DNA of 31,148 nucleotides from Protostelium mycophagum (Eukaryota > Evosea > Variosea > Protosteliida > Protosteliaceae), in NCBI GenBank assembly GCA_002081555.1, contig MZNV01001690.1:1-31148 (forward strand). Reading direction: 5' to 3'. The first letter of the stretch is position 1. Every line of letters begins with the position of its first letter. The position numbers were made by a program, and so were the translations under genes. The notes under the pieces are model-generated. The model was not told where the DNA came from. It saw nothing but the letters and a program-made list of their open reading frames with translations, and ran no database searches. This document shows, piece after piece, positions 1 to 11,286 of this stretch.

Positions 1-2
1 AC

Positions 3-316
3 AAAGAGATCATCAGCACTCCTCAGGACAACCACTACTTGGTGAAATTAAGATTACCAACCAACAGGATGAAGAGCTTGCATAAATAGCAAAAATAAAC
101 ATGAAAGATCAATTTTATTTTATTTTATGTTCTCAGATTGTAATTTGGCTCAACTCTAATGAATTTCTCACGGTCGGAGATCCCGAACAATTCGAAGCCA
201 CGTTTCTGTCAAAGATTTTCAGAGAAGAAGGTCTTTCTCATTTTGAGAATGCAAACGAGAATTCCCAAACAAGAATCAAAATCGTTCCGAATTCTTTGAA
301 GCCGAAATTTCGATGA
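3..316 (+). CDS. 3' end of a gene with an HSF-like DNA-binding domain (partial)
   Basis: Two exons, 3-41 and 137-316, join in phase 0 across an intron with gtgaaa and ttctcag ends. The product reads IISTPQDNHYL then IVIWLNSNEFLTVGDPEQFE and LSKIFREEGLSHF, ending at the TGA at 314-316. Its order matches the first half of the heat-shock-factor DNA-binding domain: helix, then IxW, then a F-x-V-x-DP-x-x-F strand and turn, then L-x-K-x-F. The recognition-helix signature that should follow (SFVRQLNxYGF) is not seen; the C-terminus is a basic tail instead. The 5' part lies outside the window. It may be a degenerate HSF-type factor, or the rest of the domain may lie in an exon I have not found. Confidence 0.45.
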
Positions 317-636
317 GATTTTCCAAGTATTTGTTGCAGAAGATCTAAAATCTGCGAATGATTATGACCCACCTTGTTCCATCAGAGATTGGAAGCAGGA
401 AAAACATCAAACAGAATTTAGAGCGATTAGGAGGGAGTGCGGCGAAGAACGTCTGATCTGAGTGTATATAGAATAGATCCAAGACGTTTTGATCTCGCTG
501 TCCACCATTCCCTTCATTTTTAGAGGACCGCGCCATGCTATTGTAAAGAAGATAGAAACGAACAACAACACCAACACCAAATAACGCTTTCACATCAACA
601 CTACAATACCTCTATATCTTCCCCGTAACCACCATA
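317..636. other. Intergenic region upstream of the PI kinase gene
   Basis: There is an 82-codon open frame on the minus strand (345-593), but it has no recognisable motif and no splice partner, so I do not call it. The last 60 bases before the ATG at 637 are rich in CAA/CAC triplets, like a 5' leader. Confidence 0.4.
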
Positions 637-2158
637 ATGGATTTCGACCTTCAACTACCCGCAGACAGCGCCTTCCCCAATGTCGGTGCTGTCTTAGTGC
701 TTCTTCTGATAGTCAGAAACCCCTCACGCTCTGGATGTGAGGTCATGATCGAGATCTTTATGGACCCGCTTTTATTCCTCGGCTGCTGTGCTGGTTTCCT
801 TCAACACCTCACCCAGAAATCCCTACTTCAGAGCCCACCCATACAACAGTTACTCGAGTTCAAAAATACCGTCGAGATCCCCAAGATTCCGACCATCTCT
901 ATCGAGAAGATTGGAGATGAACATAGTGAAGAGTCGGACAAACTTGTCTCCCGCGCCAGAGCCGGACTCATGGTAAAAGAGCCCGAATTGTGCTCCGAAG
1001 GTGAGATATTTCATGATCCAAGACAAATCTAAAATTTCGAGGTGTGAATGGAACTTATTTCATCCGCGACGCAGAAGGACAGATCGTCGCCATATTCAAG
1101 CCAGAAGACGAGGAACTCTCCAGCCCAAACAATCCAAAGTCACAACTCGAAGAAAATGACAGAGGAATCCTTACCGGAGAGGCTGCAGCCAGAGAAGTGC
1201 TGGCGTCTAAGCTGAACGACCGTTTCGAGGGATTCTTCGCCGTGCCTCGTACCTGCATGGTGAAGATGACACATCCTCTATTTGGGAATGTAGAAGGAGT
1301 GCCTACAGTCAAGATAGGCAGCCTTCAAGAGTTTGTCGAGAATGACGGCTCTGCCGCAGATGTCGGCCCTTCCTTCTTTCCAACAGATGAGGTGATTTTT
1401 AACCCTTCACACACCAACTCTAACCTTGGCAGGTGCACCGTATGGCCCTTCTCGACCTCATCTTGCACAACACAGACCGCCATGAGGGAAATATTCTCTT
1501 CAGAGAGACCCCTGAAGGCGTGAAGCTCATCCCAATAGACCACGGCTTCTCTCTCCCTGACAAGGTGATTTTTTTATTCTGTTGTGAATGTCTATATTTT
1601 TCACCACAGGATGTTCTCCGGAGATCTTTAAAGAAGGAAAACACTTTTGTTGTGGCAAAAGTCGCACCCACAGAGTCCTAAAGATTCAAGAATCGCGCTT
1701 TGCGCCATGTACAAGAGGGTATCTTGTTTGAGACATTTCATTGACAAAAGACTGATTTGGTGTAGGTTGGCGGTGCCTGGTTTGATTGGTTGAACTACCC
1801 CCAAGCCAAGAAAGAATTTTCCGGCGAGATACTCAGCGTTGTAGACCAGCTCGAGGCCGGAATCCTCTCGGAAAATTCTACCGGCATCAGATTGAGACCT
1901 GAATGTGAGAGAACCCTGGAGATGTCTGTACTCTTGGTCAAGATAGGAGTTAAAAAGGGTCTCACACCCAGACAACTCGGTCTTTTCTCTTCCAGAAGAA
2001 AACCCAACGAAATTTCACAGTTCGAGGTGAGTCATTGTGTTGTAGAAATAGACTGTTTTTAATGTCGACAGGTGTTGGTCAATGACGCCGAGAAAATGGC
2101 CGGAAACTTCATGGAAAATGTCTCCTCTTTGATGGAGGAGCGCCTGGGAGCGTTTTGA
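637..2158 (+). CDS. Phosphatidylinositol 3/4-kinase-like protein (PI4K gamma/type II-like catalytic domain)
   Basis: Exons are 637-1000, 1042-1391, 1433-1564, 1766-2026 and 2072-2158, giving 397 residues. About 120 N-terminal residues of low similarity precede the kinase core. The core begins with GVNGTYFI and then VAIFKPEDEE, the glycine-rich entry and the conserved lysine of the plant PI4K gamma/type II group. Next come VHRMALLDLILHNTDRHEGN, a catalytic loop with the D-R-H-x-G-N signature, and IPIDHG, which takes the place of DFG. FDWLNYPQAK follows, as in that family. Likely substrates are phosphoinositides, although some family members phosphorylate proteins instead. The fourth intron (2027-2071) contains GTGTTGTAG. 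Intron 1565-1765 is the longest and its 3' end was chosen because HGFSLPDK must run into VGGAWFDWL. Confidence 0.85.
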
Positions 2159-2351
2159 ATGTAGACTTGACGGTGGACTCTCGAAGAGACGCCATCATGG
2201 GTATAGGGATGCTGAGCACTTGTAAATCCTTATATAAATTGTATACTTTATATTTCATCATTGATGGTTCACATCCGTTCGATGACAGCTGACATCATCA
2301 GTGTTGTAGAAATGTTATATGCATTGCAAACACCGCATGGTTCATCACAAA
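2159..2351. promoter_or_regulatory. Short intergenic or leader region upstream of the DUF6640-like gene
   Basis: This 190 bp gap holds AT-rich runs (2229-2260) that could serve as the kinase gene's 3' end. It also holds a TGTTGTAG element at 2302-2309, a motif that recurs in this window. No promoter element is identified. Confidence 0.3.
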
Positions 2352-2801
2352 ATGGGCAGCACAAGCAGGATATTGTTGACTCTTGTGGCTCTGGGCACTT
2401 CTATCTGCCCCTTCATAGCAGATTGGAATGAGACACACGTGCTAAATCCTTTATGGAAACCACATGCAAAATTTCACAATGGCCAGACAATGTCTATGGG
2501 ATTATTTCTTGGCATCTTGGTGGCATATTACAGTTGGAGATCACCTCCGAAATCAAGACCCATTGATTCACATCGTGATGCCGCTTTCAGAAGGGATTCA
2601 TTATGGACAGCGGCAGTCATAGGTAGTCTGTATTGGATTACAGCTATATCAGCCATCTTCTATCCTGGCACATTGGCCATCGATCCAGAATTTGGAGAGG
2701 GATTTCCACAACTTCCCATTTTCATCACCTTCTTTGCATTAAATTGGATTGCATATGGAATAGAAATGCTGGGAGGCAGAACAAATGAGAGATCGGATTG
2801 A
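2352..2801 (+). CDS. DUF6640-like four-helix membrane protein
   Basis: A single exon. The frame opens at 2319, but I favour the third in-frame ATG at 2352 because MGSTSRILLTLVALGT matches how family members begin, giving 149 residues. Conserved words are ADWNETHVLNPLWKPHAKFH and NGQTMSMG, which I recall from DUF6640 proteins of fungi and protists. There are about four hydrophobic segments: residues 5-25, 48-62, 83-105 and 118-135. The His/Asn-rich first loop could bind a ligand or metal. The biochemical function is unknown; some homologues carry an unsupported 'acetyltransferase' label. It faces the RasGAP gene tail to tail. Confidence 0.7.
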   Translation: MGSTSRILLTLVALGTSICPFIADWNETHVLNPLWKPHAKFHNGQTMSMGLFLGILVAYYSWRSPPKSRPIDSHRDAAFRRDSLWTAAVIGSLYWITAISAIFYPGTLAIDPEFGEGFPQLPIFITFFALNWIAYGIEMLGGRTNERSD

Positions 2802-2977
2802 TTATGATAAATCAAAAGATTACTCATTCGTAAAGAAAGAGGACGTCTTTTCGATACTAAAAATAGATCTTGCAGTTCTTTCCATTTCTCAACAATTTTG
2901 ATTGTTTTATTTGTATTTTTCAATTATTAATAGCAATATTGTGATTTTTTAATATGTTGATGTCACGATACCATTAT

Positions 2978-4111
2978 TTATTTTGGATGTTCAAACTGTG
3001 GGTGAAGAAACAGTTCCCTTAATATTGAGAGATACGACTTCTGCCTTCCCAATATAGACATTAGAATGAACCGAAGGAGCGAAAGACTTTTCTGTTGTTG
3101 TCGTTCATCGTAGATCACGTTTGCGTTAAATATTTCTCGAGCTTTTTCTATCTGTGTTCATATGAGAATCAATCGAGCCAAAATGACGACCAACATCTGC
3201 TCACTTGTACAACATCGATCAGTTCATTCCACGCCTCAATCATGTCCTCTTGTATTTGAATGTGTTCTGTCTCGCTTGTCTAAATCGAGTTAATATTGAA
3301 ATACCACCAAGAATTCACCTTCTTGAGAAGAATCTCTCGTGCTGTGTTCAAGACGATGGTCAAGTTCTTCGAGGTGCATGTCGGGGTCAGGAAGTTGTGC
3401 ACAAAAAAGGTTAGGACTATTGAAATTCTCGATTTGCCATAGGCGGCGTCCATCTTCCGCTGTAAATGAGACAAGAACAGGCGGCTATGTCTGAAAATCT
3501 TTCAGCATTCATGGTGATCGGTTCGGAGACTTCAGAATCGACTCACAATGGACAATCAAGGATCGTGGCTTTCATCTCCCGGCTCAATATTCTGAGGGCT
3601 TCTGTGGTCTGCATAGAATTGATCTATCGATATTCAGTTAGGGCATACGCGCCTCACATCACCTCTCCAGCAATGGTGTCTAAGTAATGCATGACATCGT
3701 GTAGTAATCTGTCTTGGTACCTCGATCCCTTACTTCTTAACATTAGTGTCGTGAAGTCGCCGAAAAGCTCTGAGCATGTGAAGCCACAGATGAAACTTCG
3801 TCGATCGACCTCCACAGATCGAGCCACCAGGCCATCAGCGCACCAATCGATGAACTTTTCGTTGTTGTGGTGTTGAAAGACTTCGTAGACAGACTCTGCG
3901 ATGGCTCTCGTGTCCTCCCTTTCGATTGTGGCCTTCTGAAACGCGAGCTCTAAGGAGGAGAAATCGTCCGAGAGGACGTCCTGTCGCAGTCAATTTGGCA
4001 GTAAGGACACTCAGGTAATATTAGAAGTACCTGACATATATTGTTGATGTTCAGGTCGCGAGAATAGAAATTGTAAGAGGAGGATCTGCGCCCTGAGTGT
4101 CTGTCGAACAT
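2978..4111 (-). CDS. Ras GTPase-activating (RasGAP) domain protein, arginine finger not conserved
   Basis: Exons run on the minus strand at 4111-4031, 3980-3663, 3623-3547, 3490-3319, 3279-3205 and 3151-2978, with all phases agreeing, for 298 residues. Nearly the whole protein is one RasGAP fold. It starts at about residue 28 with DVLSDDFSSLELAFQKATIE. The segment SFICGFTCSELFGDFTTLML corresponds to the finger-loop helix (TLFRATTLASTLMEQYM in p120GAP). PLHSRLFLSHLQRKMD corresponds to the helix before the FLR motif. ISIVLTFFVHNFLTP corresponds to the FLR-x-x-CPAI-x-x-P motif. Both arginines of active RasGAPs are replaced: the finger by Ile/Cys, and the FLR arginine by Phe. IQGAPs likewise lost the finger and bind small GTPases without activating hydrolysis. 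A GTPase-binding scaffold or inhibitor role is therefore inferred. Confidence 0.75.
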
Positions 4112-4599
4112 CGTTTATGGTGTGTCGTTTATACTACTGACAACTCAATTGTGCCGTTGAGAGGAGGTGAGAAAAGGTCAAGAAAGGATCAAGCAACGAC
4201 ATTCGAGGGGATTTTGGAAACAGTGTGATGTATCCATAGTGATGCATAGCATTTTCCGTTCGCAGAACAATGCTTTGGTAGATCCCGAGCATAAACTTTG
4301 GAACTTTCGTTGTTCTCGCACATGATATACAAGCAAAGCAAGGGTCCATCCGTGTGGTCCAGCGAACGGTCCCTGGGGTATTCGGAGAATTACTGACGTA
4401 ACAAAATTTCCCTCAGTTTTCTTCAAATAAAATTTAAATAAAATTCTCCATCAGATGGAGCGATGTACAGTCAAGGTCAAACTCTATATTTTTCATATTT
4501 AATCAATCATCGCTAGAATACCCGTCGTAAGAGGTGTCCAGTCCACGACTAGAGGAGAAGCATCCTCTAAAGCTCTCTAAACTTCAAGCTCCAATTCAA
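4112..4599. other. Intergenic region between the RasGAP gene and the coiled-coil gene
   Basis: Two overlapping open frames on the minus strand (4426-4178 and 4349-4134) end just upstream of the RasGAP ATG. Neither shows a known motif, and neither can be spliced into the RasGAP reading frame because in-frame stops intervene. A small undetected gene is possible. TAGTATAAACG just before the RasGAP start is TATA-like but lies very close to the ATG. Confidence 0.3.
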
Positions 4600-5681
4600 T
4601 TATTTGTGAGGTTTTCTGTCAAAACATAAAAACTTGTTGGTCAGACGTACCGTTTTTTCAACTCCCCCAAGAAGGAACCCTGAGTTGAGGTGATGAGGTC
4701 GCCCTCGAAGAGGCTAATAACATGCCACTCTGCCAGTCTAATAATCGCCCTCTCACTCTCTCTGTCATCCGGTCGGTCAGTTGTACAACCCTCTTTGCCA
4801 TGAAAGCGGCACCCTCCATAAAGGGGTCTTGAGCTTCAATAATAGATCTTCGTAACGTGTCGTTCTCGCGTCTCAGGGTGTTGAGCTATTATGTGTCAGA
4901 CAGAAAATGACCTCTTTGGAAAGATTTTTGACAGAAGAGTCGTTTCAAGCTCGTTGATCCTCATTTGTCCAGCTGAAATATTTCAATGAGAATTTCGATA
5001 CCGCATATTTGCTCACGTGAACGTGATTTCTTCAGTTCTTTTTTGAGGTAATCGATGCGCTCGAGATTGATGACGCCACACCTTATCTTTCAACATAAAA
5101 ATTAATATTTACAAATTACTTGGTTCAGACTGACAGTTGTCAGCTAGTATAGCATCTCATAACTCACCGCCGAGGCATTAAATGTATTGTGGGGTTCATC
5201 CGATTCCACATCGCCAACAAATGTGATGGCTCCTGTATCTCTGTTGTATTGGAAGAAATCTCTGAATTGACCGGTGTTGATCAAAAGTCTCGTCAAACGA
5301 GCATTGTCACGCTGCATCATTTCACATTGTAGATCGAATCTTCTTACAGTTGCTCAAGGCGGATTTCGAGCTCTAACTTTTGTGTCTTTTTGTCGCGCGC
5401 GGATTCGGTTGGTCCCTGCCCGGTCGGGCACCTTTCTAAGCCTCACAATCTCCAGCATGCAAGATTCAGAGCAGAAGGTGATTTTATGTACCCATCTACA
5501 ATTGTTTCTACAACTTGCTAATGTGTGTACTATTTTAATTAGTGAGATCCTACCCTTTCCGCCATTTAGCATTCTCTTCGATGGACAACAGCCAGTTCAG
5601 TCGAAGACACCTGTTCTTTCGTCAAACACAAAAAGAACATGATAGAAGATTCCATTTCACGTTCCGGTGCAGATTGTCCAT
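4600..5681 (-). CDS. Unrecognised coiled-coil protein, nine short exons
   Basis: Exons on the minus strand are 5681-5661, 5615-5554, 5431-5348, 5288-5168, 5086-5017, 4972-4912, 4871-4790, 4757-4651 and 4615-4600. Their lengths sum to 208 codons with consistent phases. The product is mostly charged helix. One coiled-coil stretch is near residues 42-56 (KKTQKLELEIRLEQL), another is around INLERIDYLKKELKK, and a third is around INELETTL and RRENDTLRRSI. The C-terminus FEGDLITSTQGSFLGELKKR looks more conserved-like. No family is recognised. The borders of exons 3, 4, 7 and 8 rest on phase matching alone, so alternative AGs are possible. One intron (4758-4789) is only 32 nt, another starts with GTC, and intron 2 carries GTTGTAG. 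Confidence 0.5.
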
Positions 5682-5848
5682 GTCAAATATGACGGCGCAT
5701 ATCTGTCCCACAATACAGATCTTTATTAACTAAATCTTGTCCCAGGAGAACCATTTCATCTTGTCCTATCAAGATGCACGCCGAATCTGTGCTGTGGTTT
5801 CAGGAGGTCTCTTTCATAACTGAAGATTCTAAACACACACAACACGAG
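5682..5848. promoter_or_regulatory. Probable bidirectional promoter between the coiled-coil gene and the first microprotein gene
   Basis: This 167 bp region separates two divergent starts. No TATA box is evident. An in-frame upstream ATG at 5774 would extend the plus-strand ORF by 25 residues, so some of this region may be coding or leader. Confidence 0.3.
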
Positions 5849-5995
5849 ATGAAGAGCCCACCGACGCTGATGTCTTCAAGAAGTCTGAGAAGAGGAACAC
5901 CTTTCTCATTTGATGCTGGTACAACTGCCGAAGAGAGGTTGAAGATCATCTTACGGAATGTAAAGGAACATGTGACACAACCCAGAAAAATGTGA
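5849..5995 (+). CDS. Microprotein of an unrecognised family, copy 1 (48 residues)
   Basis: The frame opens at 5774, but the internal ATG at 5849 lines up with the only ATG available to the second copy at 18095. The shared start therefore gives a 48-residue protein. Both copies share an N-terminal M-x-[ST]-P and the exact run LRRGTPFSFDA. A predicted amphipathic helix follows: here TAEERLKIILRNVKEHV, there TPLEQRLDIVLKCVREAM. Codon-third-position differences inside the conserved run suggest protein-level constraint. No signal peptide or membrane segment is present. Function is unknown; the basic, Ser/Thr-rich turn before the helix could be a docking motif. Confidence 0.5.
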   Translation: MKSPPTLMSSRSLRRGTPFSFDAGTTAEERLKIILRNVKEHVTQPRKM

Positions 5996-6234
5996 GGGGG
6001 AGCCTTTCAGGAAGTGATAGAGATCTGTTGGTGAGAGCTAATGCAAGTGGGATCTGAGTTGATCCCCCATATATAAAGTATCGAAACGATATATCGAAGG
6101 CGAATGAGCCAGTCTGACCTTGCATCTTTTTTACATGGCGTCCACATTCCAAACTGTGAAGCTTGTCCTTCTCATGTCCGTTCGCGCCGAAATATATTTC
6201 CAATAAAATCCGAATATTGAGATCATTTCTGCAT

Positions 6235-9200
6235 ATGGAGGACGACGAAGGCGAGCTCCGGAAGGGCAAGCGCCCATCACAGGATAACACTCGGCCTCCC
6301 TCACAGACGGAGTCATCTTGGCAAAATGATCGACAACAAAGAGATTCACGGCGATCACCACCAAGCAGTAATGGAGGGTCCTCTTATGGAAACAGTTCAT
6401 ATGGACGTTCTTCTACGCAATCTTCCTATAGCAGATCGAGGACATCGGACTACGGGAATTATGATTCAAGAGATCGTGGTTTCGACTCTTCATACCAAAG
6501 AGAAAGAGACAGAGATCGGGGATCTGACTCAAGATGGGAAGATAATCGTTCATATCGTGGTGATTCAAGGAATGACAGACGTGGTTCACCACCACGAAGT
6601 AGTTACAGAGATCGTGATTACAGAAGAGACGATGGAAGAGGGGAATATAGAGGACGTCATTATGAGGATAGATACGATTCATATCGAGATAGAGACAGTT
6701 CTCGTCGCTCTGGTTTTTCGGAACGGCGGCCTTCACCACCAACAGATTATAACAGATCAACAAGATCAGATGATAATTATCCACCACTTTCAGACACAAA
6801 AACTGAAGAAAAAGAGAAGAGGTAATCATAATCTTCTTCCTTAATTACTTGTAGTAATTAATGTTTGTTGATGTATTGATCGTAGGCCGCCAACTCTTTA
6901 TTCAGCCAAGCCCGATCCACCACCACCACCACCTCTTGAGCCTCTCCCAAAGCCAAAGAAAATCATCAGAAAGGTAATTGTTTCAAAAACATGATGTGAT
7001 GATCAATAATTAAAAATATTCGAGTGCAAAATGAGCTTCGTGATTGTGACCACTTTGAAAATGAAAATACAAATCATCATTCAAACCAAATCATCATGCC
7101 GCCTAAATCATCGGACAGGTCGCGGATGCTAATAATAGGATCATCATACAGAGTAATCTTTGTAAATATATAGGAGGAAGTTGGTCTTTGGCTCTCATTG
7201 ATGAGAGGGAGCAGTACAGAAGGCTAAGAATAAACGGTTACACAGCAGAACAAGAGGAGCCAGGTTCTATGCCTGAGGATCCGAGAGGGCCCAGGAGGTG
7301 TGCTAATTCTTGGAAATTTCTCTGAATGTAGATGAAAACTTTTTTTAATTATGGAATATTCAAAAAATCAAAAATCAATATTTATTTGGGAAGATTTTTT
7401 TTATTGGAAAAAAATAATTTCGTTTTATAATTTTTAAGACATGGAAATCTCATAGAAATTTCAGATACACAAAACAGGAGGAGGAGGACTATTACGTTCC
7501 CTTATTTGAATGGGACAACTTATCCATAGGAAAAGCACCTTCTCCATCACTCATCATCACCAACCTCTCCCGGAATGTCGACTATGACACCCTCTCCCGC
7601 GAATTCATCAACTATGGTACACTTGAGCGACACGACTCAGGGGTCTACCATTTCTTGGAAAATTCTGCAAAGAGGGTGGGAAGCGATTACGTATGGGAGG
7701 GGGAGGGCCCCAACCGTAACAATCACCTCAACGCGGCGGTCATCACTTTTCAAGACTTGAACCACACCAGCAGAGCGCTCGTTCTACAAGGGCACAAGTT
7801 TTTCGGCCAAGCGATCCACATCAGGAGGCTGAGAAGCGAAGAGACCATCGATGAGGCTGTACAGAGAGATGTCGACCTACATAATGTACAGACATTTTCA
7901 CACCCCGCATCGAGTGATGAGATCAAACTCTCGGAGTTGACTGAAGAAGATATGGTCATCGAGGACACAGGCGTCAGGGCGAATATTATTGTCTCTACGC
8001 CCAAACTAACCATCAATGCGGATTTTTCCACACCAATTGTGCCGGAGAATCTCCCGCCAAAACCAGAGGGTGGGTTTGTTTTTGAAATTCAAAATTTGTG
8101 ACGGTTATGACAGTCGCCACCCACCCACCTGTACCACTCCCCACCCTCCCTGCCTTACGCGTGGTGAGCCACCTGTCATCACGTGATCCGGAGATGGACG
8201 TCAAGTTGAAGGCGCACTTTCAACATTTTAAACCTCGAAAGGCGGTGTATGTGCAGCCGGGAGGCTGGCACATAATTTTCGTCGACAATAAGAGCAGAGA
8301 TGAGGCCAATAGGATATTGAGCGAGTCGCAGATCGCTGGTTTCAGGTTGAGACTAGAGAAAGTCGACATGCCGAGCGCGCCAGAGGCGCGGCTGACACCG
8401 AGGTGAAATTTACGCGAAATTTCAATCTCTCGAAAATTCATATTCTCCTTCGGAAATTTTATAAATTTATTTCCACGATTAAAATAATTATTTTGGTGAA
8501 TGTTTATAAATAAAATATAAAATATAACTTTAGGAAATTGTCTTCAAAATTAGATTCTGAACCGTTGTAGTGCCAGGAAAGACTTGGAAGACAGGACATT
8601 CGCATTGATCACGATGCAACTCATTTCTGCGACTTTCAAAGCCACAATGAGGAGCATGTTTGACCCTATTATGGTTCAGCACATTGATACTTGGATAAAG
8701 CAAGGCACCAATCTGCAAGTCAAATCGGTCAAGCAGCCGCAACTTCAAGCGCCAGAACCACATAACGTGAGTATTGGGTGTCACGAATTCTTTTATTTGA
8801 AATAATATTTCTGTGTTTGATTTTGGTGATTCGCGGAAAAGCCACAATAATGTCCGTTTTTTTTAATCTTTGGAAATTTTGGCTTTGCCAAAATTAAATT
8901 TAATACCATTTTAAGAAAGATATTGCCGGGTTTATTACAGTTTTCCACACCATGTTCTACAATTGAAAAGAACTGCAATTAAGGTTCGCTGAATCACCCA
9001 GAATTTTGTGGATGACCTCGACGACCACCTCTCCTCGCTTCGCAGTTTTAAGAAGAAAGATACCGCGAAAGAATTGGATGACGAATTATCCGGTCACCCT
9101 GACTACAACGGGGCGGGGCGGGTCAGACGCACCCCAGAAATTCGACGAAATTTCCGCAAAAAACCGCGCGTGGAAAGCAGTTCTTCTAGCTCATCAGAGA

Positions 9201-10806
9201 GCAGTGATGACGAGTCAGAAGATTCGGAAGTATCCGATAAAAATGAGCCAGAAATCCCGGCCAAAAGACCCGTTGTAGATACGGTTGTAGAACAAGACTT
9301 ATCTGAGATATCTGGAGAGGACGATCACGACATCATGGTGTCAGATTCAGATTCAGAAAAAGATGCCCCCAAACCGTTACCACCGCCGAAAGTTCCCGCC
9401 AAAAGACCACCCCCTACTCGACCACCCCCCACCGCTGTACCCAAAAAACGCGCCAGAAAAATCGTGGAAAGTTCATCGGAAGAAAGTTCCTCCGAAGACG
9501 AACCCCCCGAAAGTCCGGAAAACTCCGGAGAAGACGAATATTACGAGAAAATCGCCGAGCAAGAGACCGAAAGATTTGAGAAGCCGAAACCTTCCGCGAG
9601 AATTCCACCCCCAGAGAAGGAGAAGCCGCACCCCCATCTACAACTCGCCATTTCACAACCAGAAATTCCGGAGGAAATTCCGGGTCCGGACTTCTCTGTG
9701 CTATTCCCCTGCCCAAGTGGGTGCAGCAGAACAGAGTCATTTACGCGGGAAAAGTTGAAGACTTATTACCAAGCGAAATTGCAGGCGGGAAAATTGCACC
9801 AAAGTACGCTGGGGCCGCAGGTTCACAAAAATCCGGTCTTCAGCAAATCGAGTGTGGCATCTTCCAGGAATATTCGTCACGATCAGAGAAGGTCAATTTT
9901 TTTTCTACAACAAAATTTTTTTAACAAAAAAAATATATTTTAACAAAAAAAGTATTTTAACAAAAAAAATATATTTCAGGAATTCTTTCGGAAAAAATTC
10001 AATTTTGACTTTATTTCTCACGACAATTCTGACCTATTTTTAGACTCGCGGCACAAAGTCTTGCGACGGTTGCTGGACATTCTGACACGCTAAAATTCAA
10101 CCAACTGAAGGGAAGGAAGAAGAGGATCAAGTTTGCAAAATCCACCATCCACGACTGGGGGTTGTTCGCTCTAGAGCGTATAGAGCAGGTATTTGTCTCG
10201 TTGTAGATGGTCGAAATGAGATTTCTGCGTATTGTGACAGACTTTGTGATTGTAAAATTCTAGCGGGATAATAAAAATTTAAATACTCTTTTGCCGCACA
10301 AAAAAGCAAAAGTTGTATTTGACAATGTCTAAATGATGAACAACCATGATGTCACGATGACACGCATCAGAATGACATGGTGATCGAGTACATCGGAGAG
10401 ATCATCCGGCAGAAGACAGCAGATGTGCGAGAGAAGAGATACGAGAGGATGGGGATCGGAAGTAGTTACTTGTTCAGGATTGATGAGGACACCATCATCG
10501 ATGCCACGATGAAAGGAAACTTGGCCAGATTCATCAATCATTGCTGTGACGTGAGTTTCTGTTTTTTTGTTGCAAAGACACCCGAAGATATCTTCCATAC
10601 AAAATGTATATCACCAGACTGACAAATATCAGCCGAATTGTTACGCCAGAATCATCAGTGTAGATTCACAGAGGAAGATCGTGATCTACTCAAAGAGGGA
10701 TATAGAGGTGGGGGAGGAGATCACATACGACTACAAGTTCCCTTTAGAGGACGAAAAGATACCCTGCTTGTGTGGTTCAGAAAGATGCAGAGGTTTCCTC
10801 AATTAA
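6235..10806 (+). CDS. SET1: SET1/COMPASS-type histone H3 lysine-4 methyltransferase
   Basis: Ten exons (6235-6821, 6886-6973, 7152-7297, 7465-8069, 8114-8402, 8571-8766, 9002-9891, 10044-10188, 10371-10550, 10633-10806) encode 1099 residues. Order: an Arg/Asp/Ser-rich region (about 30-190), a proline run, and a first RRM-like domain near 295-385 ([20 protein letters not shown]). Next is a second RRM-like SET-associated domain near 490-565. A Ser/Glu/Pro-rich linker follows. Then come N-SET ([26 protein letters not shown]), SET ([46 protein letters not shown]) and post-SET ([14 protein letters not shown] at the terminus). The methyltransferase core residues N-H and the Tyr, and the post-SET zinc cysteines, are all present. 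Start 6235 is preferred; an in-frame ATG at 6163 would add 24 residues. A polyadenylation-type AATAAA overlaps the stop region (10805-10811). Confidence 0.93.
9917..9978 (+). repeat. A-rich tandem repeat inside a SET1 intron
   Basis: Three near-copies of a 17-20 nt unit (TTAACAAAAAAARTATWTT) run consecutively, and the last ends in TTTCAG. They lie in the intron between SET1 exons 7 and 8. The true 3' splice site, judged by phase, is 65 bases further on at 10043. Confidence 0.75.
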
Positions 10807-11286
10807 TAAAGGTTTTGGAGTGTTATATATTGGAAGGTAGTGGATTGTGGTTATATTCTGTACATAAGGTACCTGAGGATGGGTTCAATTTGTCAATGGG
10901 TGATGCCAGTGGTGTGGTTGTACAAGTATGCCATATACTATGTCAGACCAGACTGCTTTCCACCTGGGTATGTAGACTGAGGAGACATATCATTTATTTT
11001 AAACGATGAGAGAACCTCTAATATCTGGAAGACTCCAAATCTTGTCTCTACTATGGAACGCAAGATGAAATGCTCAGAATTGGGGGGAAAAATTCTCACC
11101 GATGTTGGACTTTGTCACCATGAGTGGAGTTTCCGTAGAACTTTTATTGATGTCCAACTCATACATGTTGCAGAATCATTTTGTTTTTTCTGGGATTTAT
11201 TATAAATAAAAATTCATGGATCTTCCAGATAAAAAAGCATGATGCGGCACACATAAAATGTTCATTGACAGATTGTCTTTGGTTCT
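10807..11286. repeat. Region downstream of SET1, including dispersed repeat copy R1a
   Basis: Positions about 10905-10980 (plus strand) closely match the reverse complement of about 30850-30925. Both contain GCCAGTGGTGTGGTTGTA followed by a related 45-base stretch (AAGTATGCCAT, then diverging mainly at single positions). In both copies a shared frame through the match would read like protein, suggesting a decayed coding part of a mobile element of unknown family. The rest of the interval, to 11286, shows nothing I can name. Confidence 0.5.

Noticed and set aside
345-593. Minus-strand 82-codon frame as a gene
   Set aside because: No motif, no splice partner, and it covers what looks like the leader of the kinase gene.
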